A stretch of 64,000 bases of DNA from the NCBI GenBank assembly GCA_964473865.1, contig CAYYQN010000014.1, forward strand, positions 1 through 64,000. The letters run 5' to 3'. The notes below the pieces were generated by a model, which was not told the DNA's origin, made no database searches, and saw only the letters and a list, made by a program, of their open reading frames with translations. The stretch comes from CAIMUX01 sp964473865 (lineage in GTDB: Bacteria; Eisenbacteria; RBG-16-71-46; CAIMUX01). Every line of letters begins with the position of its first letter. Position 1 is the first letter of the stretch. A program made the translations under genes and the position numbers. Positions 33,250 through 43,111 of the stretch are shown piece by piece.

Positions 33250-36200
33250 CCCACGATCACAAAGTTGACCGCGATCCAGTTGAAGAGCATCACCGCGCAC
33301 CCGGCCACGGCCAGTAGCGCCGTCCATAGAGCCTTTTCCCGGACGCGCAGCCGCACGTGCACGAGGACGAGAAAGACGATCCAGGTGTTCAGGGCGAAGA
33401 CCTCCTTGGGGTCCCAACCCCAGGGGCGCCCCCACGAGACGTCGGCCCAGACCGCCCCCAGAACGGTGCCGATCCAGAGCGCGAGGAACGCCAGTTGGAG
33501 AAAGACCATGGTGGCGCCATCCAGCGTGCGGGCGAGGCCCCGTTCCTCGGCGCTCCCGGCTTCCGTCCCACCGGCGAACGCTGAAGCTCCACCCCCTGAG
33601 AGAACGGAGTGCGGGCCGGCCATCGCCGCGATCGGGCCCCCGGACCAGAGCGCGGCAAGCCTCGAGGCTGGTCGCAGGGCCGTCAGGCCTCGCAAGGCCA
33701 GATAGAGGATCGCCGTCACCGCGCCCAGGAAGATCAGGGCGTACGACGCGATCACAATGTTGGTGTGAATGTAGAGCCAGACCGCGCGGTCGAGGACCGG
33801 CATCACCGGCCGAATCGTGGTGTCCAGCGACCCGGGCAACAGCACCGGCAGGAAGCTGCCCGCCAGGAGGGCGAGCATGGCGTAGACCGAAGCCGCCAGC
33901 GCCGGAAGGTGGCGCATGGCCCGCCGGCGCAGCACGATCTCCAGGATGATCGCGGCCAGCCCGCCGAACCACGCCGACGCGGTGATCGCCTCGAACATGT
34001 TGGAGTTGGGAATCCGCCCCGCCAGCCACCAGCGCAGGCCGAGAGAGAGCGTGTGCAGCGCGAAAGCGATCGCGAAGAGAGAGACGCCGGCTCGGCCCGC
34101 CCAGCGGAAGCGATACACCCAGGCCATGAGCAAGAGCGGCAGCGCGAAGAAGTAGATCAGCCAGCTCCGCGTGAGCTTGTCGTGCCGGTGGTACCAGTGT
34201 TCCCAGGCCAGGCGAGTGCGGCTCGGATAGGCGGAGGGCTGCACGCGAGGCAGCGTCTCCGCGAGTCTGTCGATGGCGGACTGGGCTGACGCCGGGTCGC
34301 GCAGGCGCCAGGCGCTCGCGAGGTCGGTCCAGACGGCCGCCGCGACGGCGATCTGCGCACTCGCGTTCGAGTCCGGCGCCGCTTGGGCGGCCTCCGGGAA
34401 GCTCAACCAGGGATCGGAAGCGCGCGGCGAGCGAGGGATCACGCGGAGCATGCTCGCGAGCATCTCTCCGTCAGTGAGAGTCCACGCGTCCTGCACCCGC
34501 TGGACCTCCTTGCCGGTGGCGCTGAGATCCCGCTGGAGGTGAGCCAGAGCCGTCTGCGCGGCCGGATGCGCGAGGAACTCGCGGGATACGGTGCCCTCGC
34601 GGTCGATCCGATCGAGCTCGGCCTCGGCGACCGGGCCTTCACGGGCGGTTTCACTCACCAGCGCACGAATGCCCTGGACCAATCGATGCCGGAAGGCCGG
34701 CTTGGAGAGGCGGATGACCGGGTCGCTCTCGGCGGATGCGGGGTCGAGCGCCAGCTCCAGGTACCAGGCGACCGGATCAAGGCGCCGGGCCAGCTTCGCG
34801 TTGACGCGTTGCAGGCAGTCGCGCGCCAGCGAGTCGAAGGTCTTGAGGCCGCCGTCCTCCTGCACCGCCACCAGACGCAGCCGGGAGAGGTCGAGCGCGG
34901 ATGCAAACGAGACGTTGTGGCCGTGGACCTCTCCGGGGGCGAGCGCCGGAGCGAGGGAGCTGCCGGCGAGGAGCGACCCTCCGACCAGCAGTGTCAGCGC
35001 GGTGACGGCGGAGAGGCGGGGATGGCGGGTCATGCGCCGCCTGAAGGCGTGGTCTCGACCCGGCTGCGGGCCGGGCGGTTGTTGCCGGGTCGCTCGCGCC
35101 GGGAGTCGCGCCTCGGTCCCCGGAGAACCTGAGGAGGCGATTCGCCTGCGGGCGCGCCGAGCCAGGGCCGGCTTCGCGTAGAACGCCCAGGCGGTGCCGA
35201 GCACGATCATGATCGAGCCCGCGAGAAGGACTCCGACCCCGTGGCGGTTCCCTACGCCGAGACCCGAGTAGTTCATGCCGGCATACCCCGCCATCGGTTC
35301 GGGCGGGTCCCACGTGCTCTGGAAGAACCACCATCCCGCCCGCGCGGTTGGATGATTCGTGCTGATGGCCTGCGGCGCAGACCACTGGTCCCCATCGTGG
35401 AATCGGACCAGGCTCTGGTAGCTTCGCTCTCGCCGGCCGCCCGGGTACATCTCGACCCGGAAGTCCTCGAGCGCGACGGCTTCCGGCAGCCGCACCGTCT
35501 CGCGGGAGTAGCAGAGCTCAAGCGGGGGGAGACCCTCGACTTCCAGGAGCTGCGGATGGTAGCCGAGCCGGCTCGGCTCCGAGTAGTGGCTGTATTCGAG
35601 CCAGATCGACCGCGCCTGCTCGTCGGGGGCGCCGGCGCGCCTCAACTCGACCTGCAGCAGCGAGCGGGCGGGACCGGCCTTCGGATCCCGCTCCCGCTCG
35701 GGAATCACCACCGGTCGCCGGGCGGGACGGGAGGTCTGCGTGAAGGTGTCCACGGTGACGCAGAGGGCTCCGTCCAGAAACTCCATGTCGCTCCCCGCCC
35801 GCGCGGCCTGACACGCGACTTGACCGTCGTCGCCCACGAGAAGGGCATGCAAGCCGCGCGGAGTGCCGGCGAAGACCAGCCCGGGCGCGGTCGCCTGTTC
35901 CAGGCGGATCTCCAGGCTGGGATCGACCGGGGAAGGCAGAAGGTTGCCGGCGGAATCGAAGTCGTGGACCCGGTCGGTCTGGGGGAAGAAGACCGCCCGC
36001 AGGAAGTCTCCAGCCGGCGCGTGGACCTCGAGAAGCAGAAGCGCCGACGGCTCGCCCGTGCCCGCAATGGTCCAGGAGGGCTCATAGCCTCTTGCATGGA
36101 GGGAGTAGCCGCCGGGGATCGTCACCTCGGTCTCGAGCAAGTCCGCCACGGAGATCACCTGGCGGAGGGCGCCCGGCGCGCGCACCGTGATCTGCGGACG

Positions 36201-37403
36201 GCCCGGGTGCATCAACTTCCCCAGCGCGGCGGCGTCGTCCAGCCAGACGAAGGAGGCATCGAGCCCTTGCGCCAGCGAGGCCCGGTGCGGGCCCGCCTCC
36301 CCGGCGACGAGCAGATGCTGTTCGCGCCGTCCGTCGATTTCTGTCGTGAACCGGATGAGCGGGTGAAACTCCGAGCCGCCCGGCTCCCAGGTCTCATCCA
36401 GGTAGGCCGAGGGAAGGAAGCCGGTCACCCGCAGGACGAGGTTCGGCACGCCCGGGGGCTGCGCCGGGGCCTCCGACTTCGGCGCCGGGACGAGGTGCAG
36501 CGGTCGAACGCGCCGGGGCGCTTCGCCGGAACGGAGGATCGCGTCCTCCGGACGCAGGAGCCGTTCGTGGTACCGGGGCAGGCCGCGGAGGGGATACTCA
36601 CACCAGGTCGAGTCTCCGGCGATCCGAACATCCAACGCAAAGCGGTCGACGAGGTGCATCCGCACCGCGGGGGCGTAGTCGAGCGCGGCGACGAGATGGT
36701 CGTCCACGATCGGGCGGCCGAGCGCTTTGACGGCTCGTCCGCGTCCCGGGAGGACATCCTCCGTGAGCTCGGGGTGCCCGGCCAGCAGCTGCCGCATGAA
36801 CGGCGCGGCGTCGCCCGGGGGACGGACCGAGAGCATCACCGCGTAGTCCGTCTGCCCCCGATCGGGACCGGACAGGATCTCGTAGGCCGGATTCGTGCCG
36901 GACACCGAGACGGCATAGGGCCCCTGCGGGCTCGGGACGAGCGCTTCGCTTCCTTCCTGCAGCCTGAGCCGCACGCGCGGACCGCCATCGACGTGTAGGA
37001 TCGCCTGCCGCCGATCGACGTTCATGTCTCCCTCGAGTTTCCGCCCGAAGTAGATCCAACTGCCGAGGCAAAGCACGATCACGCCGGCGTGGACCGTCCA
37101 GACGCCGACCTTGGGCAGGCGAAGCGGGATCTTGCGCAGCGTCACGAGGCCCATGGAAGCGATGAGCAGGGCGAGGAGGATCTGGAAGGGCCACCAACCG
37201 AACCACTCCATTTCCGTCTTCTCGAAGGACTGGCGGACGAACCACGAGCCGAAGGGCGCCGTGCCCGCCGAACCGATCCAGCACCAGAGAAGGATCAGGA
37301 CCAGGATCGTGACTCCGAACCGGACGGAACCGACAAGGTCGGCGATGCGAACCCAGATGGCCGGATGTGGATTCCTGTGCGGCACGTTTCTCCAACCTTG
37401 CAT
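33231..37403 (-). CDS. Fused ResB-CcsA cytochrome c biogenesis protein
   Basis: This very large protein (about 1,390 residues) joins both halves of the System II haem-ligation machine. The N-terminal ResB part has three membrane helices within residues 1-125, then a periplasmic region of over 600 residues and a fourth helix. A second section contains 'SLARDCLQRVNAKLARRLD', seen in long CcsA fusions. The C-terminal CcsA part has at least six helices and the tryptophan-rich haem motif 'WGRPWGWDPKE'. The ATG at 37403 is used; an in-frame GTG at 37448 is equally possible. It likely matures the multihaem cytochrome. Confidence 0.9.
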   Translation of the reverse strand: MQGWRNVPHRNPHPAIWVRIADLVGSVRFGVTILVLILLWCWIGSAGTAPFGSWFVRQSFEKTEMEWFGWWPFQILLALLIASMGLVTLRKIPLRLPKVGVWTVHAGVIVLCLGSWIYFGRKLEGDMNVDRRQAILHVDGGPRVRLRLQEGSEALVPSPQGPYAVSVSGTNPAYEILSGPDRGQTDYAVMLSVRPPGDAAPFMRQLLAGHPELTEDVLPGRGRAVKALGRPIVDDHLVAALDYAPAVRMHLVDRFALDVRIAGDSTWCEYPLRGLPRYHERLLRPEDAILRSGEAPRRVRPLHLVPAPKSEAPAQPPGVPNLVLRVTGFLPSAYLDETWEPGGSEFHPLIRFTTEIDGRREQHLLVAGEAGPHRASLAQGLDASFVWLDDAAALGKLMHPGRPQITVRAPGALRQVISVADLLETEVTIPGGYSLHARGYEPSWTIAGTGEPSALLLLEVHAPAGDFLRAVFFPQTDRVHDFDSAGNLLPSPVDPSLEIRLEQATAPGLVFAGTPRGLHALLVGDDGQVACQAARAGSDMEFLDGALCVTVDTFTQTSRPARRPVVIPERERDPKAGPARSLLQVELRRAGAPDEQARSIWLEYSHYSEPSRLGYHPQLLEVEGLPPLELCYSRETVRLPEAVALEDFRVEMYPGGRRERSYQSLVRFHDGDQWSAPQAISTNHPTARAGWWFFQSTWDPPEPMAGYAGMNYSGLGVGNRHGVGVLLAGSIMIVLGTAWAFYAKPALARRARRRIASSGSPGTEARLPARATRQQPPGPQPGRDHAFRRRMTRHPRLSAVTALTLLVGGSLLAGSSLAPALAPGEVHGHNVSFASALDLSRLRLVAVQEDGGLKTFDSLARDCLQRVNAKLARRLDPVAWYLELALDPASAESDPVIRLSKPAFRHRLVQGIRALVSETAREGPVAEAELDRIDREGTVSREFLAHPAAQTALAHLQRDLSATGKEVQRVQDAWTLTDGEMLASMLRVIPRSPRASDPWLSFPEAAQAAPDSNASAQIAVAAAVWTDLASAWRLRDPASAQSAIDRLAETLPRVQPSAYPSRTRLAWEHWYHRHDKLTRSWLIYFFALPLLLMAWVYRFRWAGRAGVSLFAIAFALHTLSLGLRWWLAGRIPNSNMFEAITASAWFGGLAAIILEIVLRRRAMRHLPALAASVYAMLALLAGSFLPVLLPGSLDTTIRPVMPVLDRAVWLYIHTNIVIASYALIFLGAVTAILYLALRGLTALRPASRLAALWSGGPIAAMAGPHSVLSGGGASAFAGGTEAGSAEERGLARTLDGATMVFLQLAFLALWIGTVLGAVWADVSWGRPWGWDPKEVFALNTWIVFLVLVHVRLRVREKALWTALLAVAGCAVMLFNWIAVNFVIVGLHSYA

Positions 37404-37448
37404 GATGGCCGGCCGGCCCGAGAACGCGCCCCGGGACGCGTTGCCCAC

Positions 37449-37700
37449 CGCTCGCCGCGCGACTCGCCACCGGTAGACCCCCGGGGGGGGGGGCAGGCGT
37501 GCAGAACCGAAAAGGATGCGGGGCCGGAAAGAGCCGAGTCAAGCCGGAAGATGAGACCGAGGCGCACTTGTGCCTCGCGACTGCGGTTCGCAGGCGCAAC
37601 AGCGACGTACCCATCGACCCGCTCGCGGTGGGGCAGGTCCCGCTCACCGCGGGCAAGCCACACCGACCGCGGCCGGACCGGTCGCCGCAGAAGAAACCAC
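37449..37700. other. Non-coding interval upstream of the ResB-CcsA gene
   Basis: I see no gene. A run of eleven consecutive Gs occupies 37483-37493, directly upstream of the start region. On the minus strand TTGACT near 37546-37541 could be a -35 box, but its partner 18 nt on (CATCCT) is poor. Confidence 0.4.
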
Positions 37701-37736
37701 GCGGGCGCGGGCCTGCAGGAACAGGCCCACGCCCGC
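37701..37736 (-). terminator. Stem-loop terminator after the subtilase gene
   Basis: GCGGGCGCGGGCCTG (37701-37715) pairs with 37722-37736 at 14 of 15 positions around a 6-nt loop. Reading on the minus strand it is about 55 nt beyond the protease stop and is followed by the pyrimidine-rich TGGTTTCTTCT, fitting an intrinsic terminator. Confidence 0.6.
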
Positions 37737-37791
37737 GAGCGTCAGCGGAGCGCGACCTTGGTGCGCCCGGAGGAAAGAACGCCGCCGCGCG

Positions 37792-40425
37792 CTACTTCAG
37801 AAGGACCATCTTTCGCTGCTCGACCAGCCCGTTGGCGGTCAGGCGGTAGAAGTAGCTTCCGGAGCTGAGCGCCGACCCATCGAACGGGACGGTATGGCGC
37901 CCGGCGCTTCGCGCCTCGTTCAGGAGTGATACGACCATCCGCCCGGACACGTCAAACACCTCGAGGCGAACCGGACCGGCGCTCGCGAGATGGAACGATA
38001 TCTCCGTGCGAGGCCGGAAGGGGTTCGGCGAGTTCTGTTCCAGCGCCGTCCGCGCGATGTCAACCGGAAGCGAGGCCGCCAGGGGTGCGCCGGCATCCTT
38101 CTCGCCACTCAACGCCACGAGCGTGGAGCCTCCCCCCGTGGCGAATGCGCTCGTGGAGCCGCGCCAGGTGATCGCATCGATGTACACGTCATCGTTGTTG
38201 TCGCTGGCGTCGCACATGAACCGCAGCCGCGCGTTGGTCGGGAACGTGTAGGTCGGCTTCGTCAAGGTGATCGTGGCCGCGTAGAACGTCCCGTTGACGA
38301 AGCTCGTCCCCGAGACGTAGGAGGCGACGGTCTGCCAGGCGGAGCCGTTGTAGTACTGGACCCAGAAGTCCTCGCCGGTCTCCATGCCCTGGGCCCGGAA
38401 GTAGAAGCTGATCTCCTGCGTGGTATAGGTGGAGACGTTGCGGGTCGTTGTGTGCCAGAAGGAGGAGGAGGTTCCGCTGTTGTCCTGGATGTCGGCCGCG
38501 CAGGAACCCTGATACGCGTAGGTGCGCCCGGTGTAGCGAGACATGTCCGCGCCGCCGTCGGTGTAGTTCCCCATGCCGGTCTCGAAGGTGTCATAGGTGA
38601 TGGTGGTCCAGCCGCCGGCCGGGGTCACCGTGATGTAGCTGCTCTTCACCTCGGCGTCGCTGCCGCAGGCGTTGGTCGCGGTGAGAGTGACGGTGTAGGT
38701 GCCGGCCGCGCTATAGACATGGCTCGGATTCTGCGAGGTCGAGGTCCCGCCATCCCCGAAGTTCCAGCTCCAACTGGTCGGGCTGCCGGTGGACAGGTCG
38801 GTGAACACGACCGTGAGGGGAGCGACGCCGGATACGGGCGTACCGGAGAAGTTGGCGGTAACCACCGGCGTGCAGCCGCCGCCCCCCAAGGCGGCCTGCA
38901 TGTCGACCATGCCGTACCCGCTGTAGCGATCCCATCCCGTGCCGGACTCGACATTCACGATGTCCTGGGCGGTGGTGGTGAGTTGGGTCTTGATCTGCGC
39001 GGGCGTGTAGGACGGGTTCTGGGACTTGATGAGGGCGCAGACGCCGGCGGCATACGGTGTGGCGCAGGAGGTCCCATTGAAGAACGGCTCGTAGTCGCCG
39101 CTTCGGTACCCGCCGCCGCCCTGGATGTCGGTGGTCGGCAGGATCGTCGGAGCCAGGACATCCACTGCGCCGGCGGCGTTCGCCGTGGTGCTTCCGTAGT
39201 TCGAGCCCCACCAGCGCTCCCCGTCACAGGTGTAGCCGTTCGGATCCGTGTAGACGCCGGGATTGCACTCGGAAGAGAGGCTGCTGCTCCGCTTGCGGTC
39301 GCCGCAGGGAGAGGCCGCGCCCACGCCGATGACGTTGGTGTGGATGGCCGGGTAACTGATCGTGCTCTTGTTCTCGTTCCCGGTCGCGGCGAGGATCGTG
39401 ACCCCGGCGTTGTAGGCATAGACGATGGCCGCGTTGGTCGCCGTGTCGCTGCTGATCGCCGCGCCGAGGCTCATGCTGATGACCTTGGCGCCATGGTCGG
39501 CGGCGTAGTAGATGGCGTTGGCCACCGCCGAGAAGTACATCGATCCGGCGCTATTGGCGACCTTGAGCGGCATGATCACGCACCCCGGGGCGGAACCGCA
39601 GGCGCCGAGTCCGTTGTTCGCCTCGGCGGCAGCGACGCCCGCGCAGCAGGTGCCGTGGCCGGCGGCCGCGGAGTTGTCTTCCGGATTGCTGTCGTTGTCG
39701 CCGAAGTCATAGCCGGTCACCAGGGTCAGGTCGGGATGGCTCAGGTTCACGCCGGTATCGATGATGGCGATCACGACACTCGAACTTCCGTAGCCCTGGC
39801 TGCCGTCCCACCCGGCCTGGGCATTGGCGTCGAAGCCGTAGACGCCGACCGTCGTCGCGAGGGTGTGATCGTAGGTGCCGCCCCAGTCCAGGCCGGGAAG
39901 CTGCACGGTGTTGTTGTGGCCCCAGGAGTCGTCGTACAGCGGGTCCGTGGGGATTGCCGCCGGGAACGCCACCCAGTCTGGCGAGGCCTCCTCGACGTTC
40001 GAGTCCGCCGCATAGCGAGCCACCGCGTCCTCGATGTCGGTGCCCGGGGCGAGGTGCATCATGTACCAGCGGTCCAGACCCGCAGCGGCCGCGGCGGCCT
40101 GATCCCGCGGCTCGAGGAACGGCCGGGAGATCTTCTGCAGTCCCACGGCCTGGCCTACCGCGTCCACGGAGGCGATTCCGGTCCGGATTCCGGATGCCGC
40201 GGAGCCGAGCGAGCGGCCGATGACGAGCCCAAAATCCGCGGTGCTGGAGCTGGTGAACTTGACCAGGATGTGGTCGGGTGCGTAGGGAAGTAGCTCGGCA
40301 GCCGCGGGATCGAAAGTGCGCGGCGACGGAGCATGGACTCGCGGGGCGGCCGATGCTCCCGCGGCGGTTACGATGACCAGGATCACGCACCAGAGCCAGA
40401 ACGAGGGCCATGTGTTGCGCTTCAT
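37792..40425 (-). CDS. Secreted subtilisin-like serine protease with PKD domain and sorting tail
   Basis: This 877-residue protein has a signal peptide, an inhibitor-like propeptide (about 30-150) and an S8 peptidase domain with the triad Asp223 ('IAIIDTGV'), His257 ('GHGTCCAGV') and Ser453 ('NGTSCATPYAAGV'). A PKD domain follows ('VVFTDLSTGSPTSWSWNFGDG', about 540-620), then a beta-sandwich region and a C-terminal FlgD-like/T9SS-like tail with 'SPNPFRPRTEI' and 'GSYFYRL'. The tail predicts surface delivery or retention. The ATG follows GGGAGG. It is flanked by its own terminator and stands alone between catabolic genes. Confidence 0.93.
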   Translation of the reverse strand: MKRNTWPSFWLWCVILVIVTAAGASAAPRVHAPSPRTFDPAAAELLPYAPDHILVKFTSSSTADFGLVIGRSLGSAASGIRTGIASVDAVGQAVGLQKISRPFLEPRDQAAAAAAGLDRWYMMHLAPGTDIEDAVARYAADSNVEEASPDWVAFPAAIPTDPLYDDSWGHNNTVQLPGLDWGGTYDHTLATTVGVYGFDANAQAGWDGSQGYGSSSVVIAIIDTGVNLSHPDLTLVTGYDFGDNDSNPEDNSAAAGHGTCCAGVAAAEANNGLGACGSAPGCVIMPLKVANSAGSMYFSAVANAIYYAADHGAKVISMSLGAAISSDTATNAAIVYAYNAGVTILAATGNENKSTISYPAIHTNVIGVGAASPCGDRKRSSSLSSECNPGVYTDPNGYTCDGERWWGSNYGSTTANAAGAVDVLAPTILPTTDIQGGGGYRSGDYEPFFNGTSCATPYAAGVCALIKSQNPSYTPAQIKTQLTTTAQDIVNVESGTGWDRYSGYGMVDMQAALGGGGCTPVVTANFSGTPVSGVAPLTVVFTDLSTGSPTSWSWNFGDGGTSTSQNPSHVYSAAGTYTVTLTATNACGSDAEVKSSYITVTPAGGWTTITYDTFETGMGNYTDGGADMSRYTGRTYAYQGSCAADIQDNSGTSSSFWHTTTRNVSTYTTQEISFYFRAQGMETGEDFWVQYYNGSAWQTVASYVSGTSFVNGTFYAATITLTKPTYTFPTNARLRFMCDASDNNDDVYIDAITWRGSTSAFATGGGSTLVALSGEKDAGAPLAASLPVDIARTALEQNSPNPFRPRTEISFHLASAGPVRLEVFDVSGRMVVSLLNEARSAGRHTVPFDGSALSSGSYFYRLTANGLVEQRKMVLLK

Positions 40426-40813
40426 CTCTTCATGCCTCCCAAACGGCGCCTGTCGCCCGCCCCGAGGCGACCCGGGTCACGAAGATGGCGCCGGCGGAAT
40501 CCGATCGCGCCAATGGGATGCCGCAGCATCCCGCCTCCGGTTGGAAGAAGCAATTCAGCACGGTCGCCCGGCCGTACCCCGAACGGCCGGTGCGTCTGCG
40601 CACCCCGATCCCGCTCGATCGAGGAACCACGCAACAGTTCGCCCGATCGACTGTCGTTCAGCGAACAGCGAATCATGACGGCAGGGCGGCGGACGGGTCC
40701 AGCGGATTTTCGCGGGGGCGCCAACCGGCCCCGCTCGGCCGGATGGGACCTCGGCCGGATCCGGGTGGCTTCCGATTCGCGATCTGCCGAATCGAGGGCC
40801 GGCGAACGGGGCG
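40426..40813. other. Non-coding interval before the subtilase gene
   Basis: I see no convincing gene; a 66-codon open frame (40430-40630, minus) has no ribosome binding site. A small hairpin, GGGATGC (40514-40520) with 40525-40531 around CGCA, lies in the likely leader about 95 nt before the protease start. Confidence 0.4.
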
Positions 40814-41770
40814 CTACTCCACCTTTCCCAGCACCAACGCGATCAACGCCATGCGCATGACCACGCCGTTGAACGCCTCGATCCACATGCGGGCGTGCCG
40901 GGTGTCGTCCACGTCGATCGGCAGCTCGTCCATGCGGGGGAGCGAGTGCAGGATGATCGCCCCCGGTTTGGCCTTGTCCCGCAGGAGCTCTCGCGTCACC
41001 TTGTAGGCGGCCGGGGTCCGGCCCTTCTTTGCTTCCGCCGGGTCGACCCGGGACTTGGTGTAGTCGGCCTGGACCACCGGCTCCATGTAGATCACGTCGG
41101 CCTTGTCGATGCAGTCCCGGACGGACTTGACCTCGTGGAAGCGGGTATTCCGCGCCTCCAACTCCGCCTTCCACTCCGGAGTCGGCGCCATGTCCGGCGG
41201 GAAGACGAGGTCGAGCTCGAGGTCGAATTGAGAGGCGGCGTATCCGATCGAGTGCATCGTGCGCATGCGCATGTCGCCCACGCACAGGATCCGGAGCCCG
41301 TCCAGACGACCCAGCTCCTTCCGGATGGTGTAGAGATCGGTCAGGACCTGGGTCGGGTGTTCGCCCCAGCCGTCGCCGCAGTTGATCACCGGTACGGAGG
41401 AGAAGCGGGCCGCCTCGGCGGGCGCGCCCTGCTGGAAGTGACGCATGGCGATGACGTCGCCGTAATACTCCAGCATGTGGACCGTGTCCTTGATCGATTC
41501 CTGATAGTAGTCGCCGGCCCGCGTCATCTTGGCATCGGAAAACCCTTCGACATGACCACCCAGGCGGTGCATGGCCGCTTCGGTGGCCAGCCGGGTGCGG
41601 GTGCTCGGCTGATAGAACGCCGTCACCAGGGTCTTGTCGGAGCAGAGATCGGTGTTGCGGCGGTTCCGGGCGTGCGGCGCGAGGACGTCGCAGATCTCGA
41701 AAACGCGGTAGTACTCGTCCCGTTCGAAGTCCTTGAGCGAGAGGATATCGCGACCCGCAAAGCTTCTCAT
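40814..41770 (-). CDS. Aspartate carbamoyltransferase-like enzyme
   Basis: This 318-residue protein belongs to the aspartate/ornithine carbamoyltransferase superfamily: 'PSTRTR' at residues 55-60, 'HPTQ' at 138-141 and 'HSLPRMDELPIDVDDT' near 280, which resembles PyrB. The mobile '80s loop' reads YYQES at 88-92 where PyrB has a conserved Lys-Gly-Glu, so the catalytic lysine is missing. It ends an operon with carbamate kinase, so a breakdown reaction of a carbamoylated amino compound is more plausible than pyrimidine synthesis. I prefer ATG 41770 over GTG 41776 for ribosome-binding-site spacing. Confidence 0.85.
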   Translation of the reverse strand: MRSFAGRDILSLKDFERDEYYRVFEICDVLAPHARNRRNTDLCSDKTLVTAFYQPSTRTRLATEAAMHRLGGHVEGFSDAKMTRAGDYYQESIKDTVHMLEYYGDVIAMRHFQQGAPAEAARFSSVPVINCGDGWGEHPTQVLTDLYTIRKELGRLDGLRILCVGDMRMRTMHSIGYAASQFDLELDLVFPPDMAPTPEWKAELEARNTRFHEVKSVRDCIDKADVIYMEPVVQADYTKSRVDPAEAKKGRTPAAYKVTRELLRDKAKPGAIILHSLPRMDELPIDVDDTRHARMWIEAFNGVVMRMALIALVLGKVE

Positions 41771-41800
41771 CTTCACACTCCCTTCAACAATGATCGATGC

Positions 41801-43111
41801 TCAGGAAGCCGGGCTCTCCGGCTCTCTTCCAAACAGCGTGTCGAGTGCGGAAGGATCCGGGGCGATGACGCGCGGCTCCGCCACGGTCTTCATGGCCGCG
41901 GCGATATCCTTGAGCCCGTTTCCGGTCGTCAGGACGACCACTGACCAGGATGGATCCACTAGGCCCTGTCGGGCGGCCTCGCGCAGCCCGGCCCAGCCCG
42001 CGGAGGCGGCTGGCTCCCCGAACACACCGGCTCCGCGCGCGACTTCTCCGATGGCCGCCAGGATCGCCTCGTCGGAAACCGTGACGGCGAAGCCCGCAGA
42101 CTCCCGGATGGCCCGAACCGCGGCTTCTCCGTCCCGCGGCCGGCTCACCGAAATGGAGTCAGCGACGGTCTCTCCGGAAACCGGCCGAATGATTCCATCT
42201 CCCCGGACCGCCCGGACGACCGCCGCGCTACCTTCGGCCTGCGCGGCAAGCAGGCGGGGCGACCGCCGCGTGAAGCCGAGTCGCTCGAACTCCCGAAAGC
42301 CCTTCCATACGCCCGAGATGATGTTGCCGTCGCCCACCGGGACCACCACCAGGTCGGGGACGCTCCATCCGCACTGCTCACAGATCTCGAACGAGACGGT
42401 CTTCTTGCCTTCGCGAGTGTACGGATTGAACCCGGTGTTCCGATTGTACCAGCCATATCTTCGACTGGCCTCGAGGCAGAGGTCGAACGCGGCATCGTAC
42501 GTCCCGTCGACGGCGAGAACCTCCGCGCCGAAGGTGAGCAGTTGGGCGATCTTGGCCCGGGGGGCGGTGCGCGGCACGAAGATTCGCGCCTTGAGGCCGG
42601 CCGCCGCCGCGAGCACGGCCGTGGCCGACGCGGCGTTTCCCGTGGACGCGCCGGTGACCAGGGTGTGCCCGGTTTCGCGGGCCCGCTGCAAGGCCACTGC
42701 GCTGGCGCGGTCCTTGAAGGACGCGCTCGGATTCCGACCGTCATCCTTGAAGAACAGCTCGCGGACTCCGAGCGCGCGCGCCAGGAGGGGCGCAGGCACC
42801 AGCGGTGTCCAGCCGACCGGCGGGCCGTCCAGGCGCCCCGCGACCGGCAGGAGGGGGGCATAGCGCCAGATGGTGGGGTCCTGAATGGTGGTGAGCGACC
42901 CTCGGTCCCAAACGGCGCGCACCGCCTCCAGGTCATACTCCACGGAGAGATTGCCGGCGCAGGCTGGACAGACGTAGATCCCGTCCTTCAACGGCGAGTC
43001 GTGTCCGCACCGGGCACAGCGCAGACCGGTGGTGAAGTCCCGGGCCCCGCCGGCACCCGGCGCGTCTCCCGGCCTTCCTGCGGCGCCGGCCGGCAAGCCG
43101 GGAGCGGTCAT
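41801..43111 (-). CDS. Threonine synthase-like PLP enzyme
   Basis: This 436-residue fold-type II PLP enzyme has an N-terminal zinc ribbon (Cys32/Cys35 and Cys48/Cys51), the PLP lysine in 'SASFKDRAS' (Lys133) and the phosphate loop 'VPVGDGNIISG'. By sequence it is closest to threonine synthase. Its operon, however, holds carbamate kinase and a carbamoyltransferase, not homoserine genes, so it may act on a diaminopropionate- or serine-like intermediate. The ATG overlaps the carbamate kinase stop (ATGA). The first 25 residues are Gly/Ala/Pro-rich and not conserved. Confidence 0.85.
   Translation of the reverse strand: MTAPGLPAGAAGRPGDAPGAGGARDFTTGLRCARCGHDSPLKDGIYVCPACAGNLSVEYDLEAVRAVWDRGSLTTIQDPTIWRYAPLLPVAGRLDGPPVGWTPLVPAPLLARALGVRELFFKDDGRNPSASFKDRASAVALQRARETGHTLVTGASTGNAASATAVLAAAAGLKARIFVPRTAPRAKIAQLLTFGAEVLAVDGTYDAAFDLCLEASRRYGWYNRNTGFNPYTREGKKTVSFEICEQCGWSVPDLVVVPVGDGNIISGVWKGFREFERLGFTRRSPRLLAAQAEGSAAVVRAVRGDGIIRPVSGETVADSISVSRPRDGEAAVRAIRESAGFAVTVSDEAILAAIGEVARGAGVFGEPAASAGWAGLREAARQGLVDPSWSVVVLTTGNGLKDIAAAMKTVAEPRVIAPDPSALDTLFGREPESPAS

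Noticed and set aside
40430..40630. 66-codon minus-strand open frame before the subtilase gene
   Set aside because: No ribosome binding site, low-complexity Arg/Gly content, and it lies in the expected leader.
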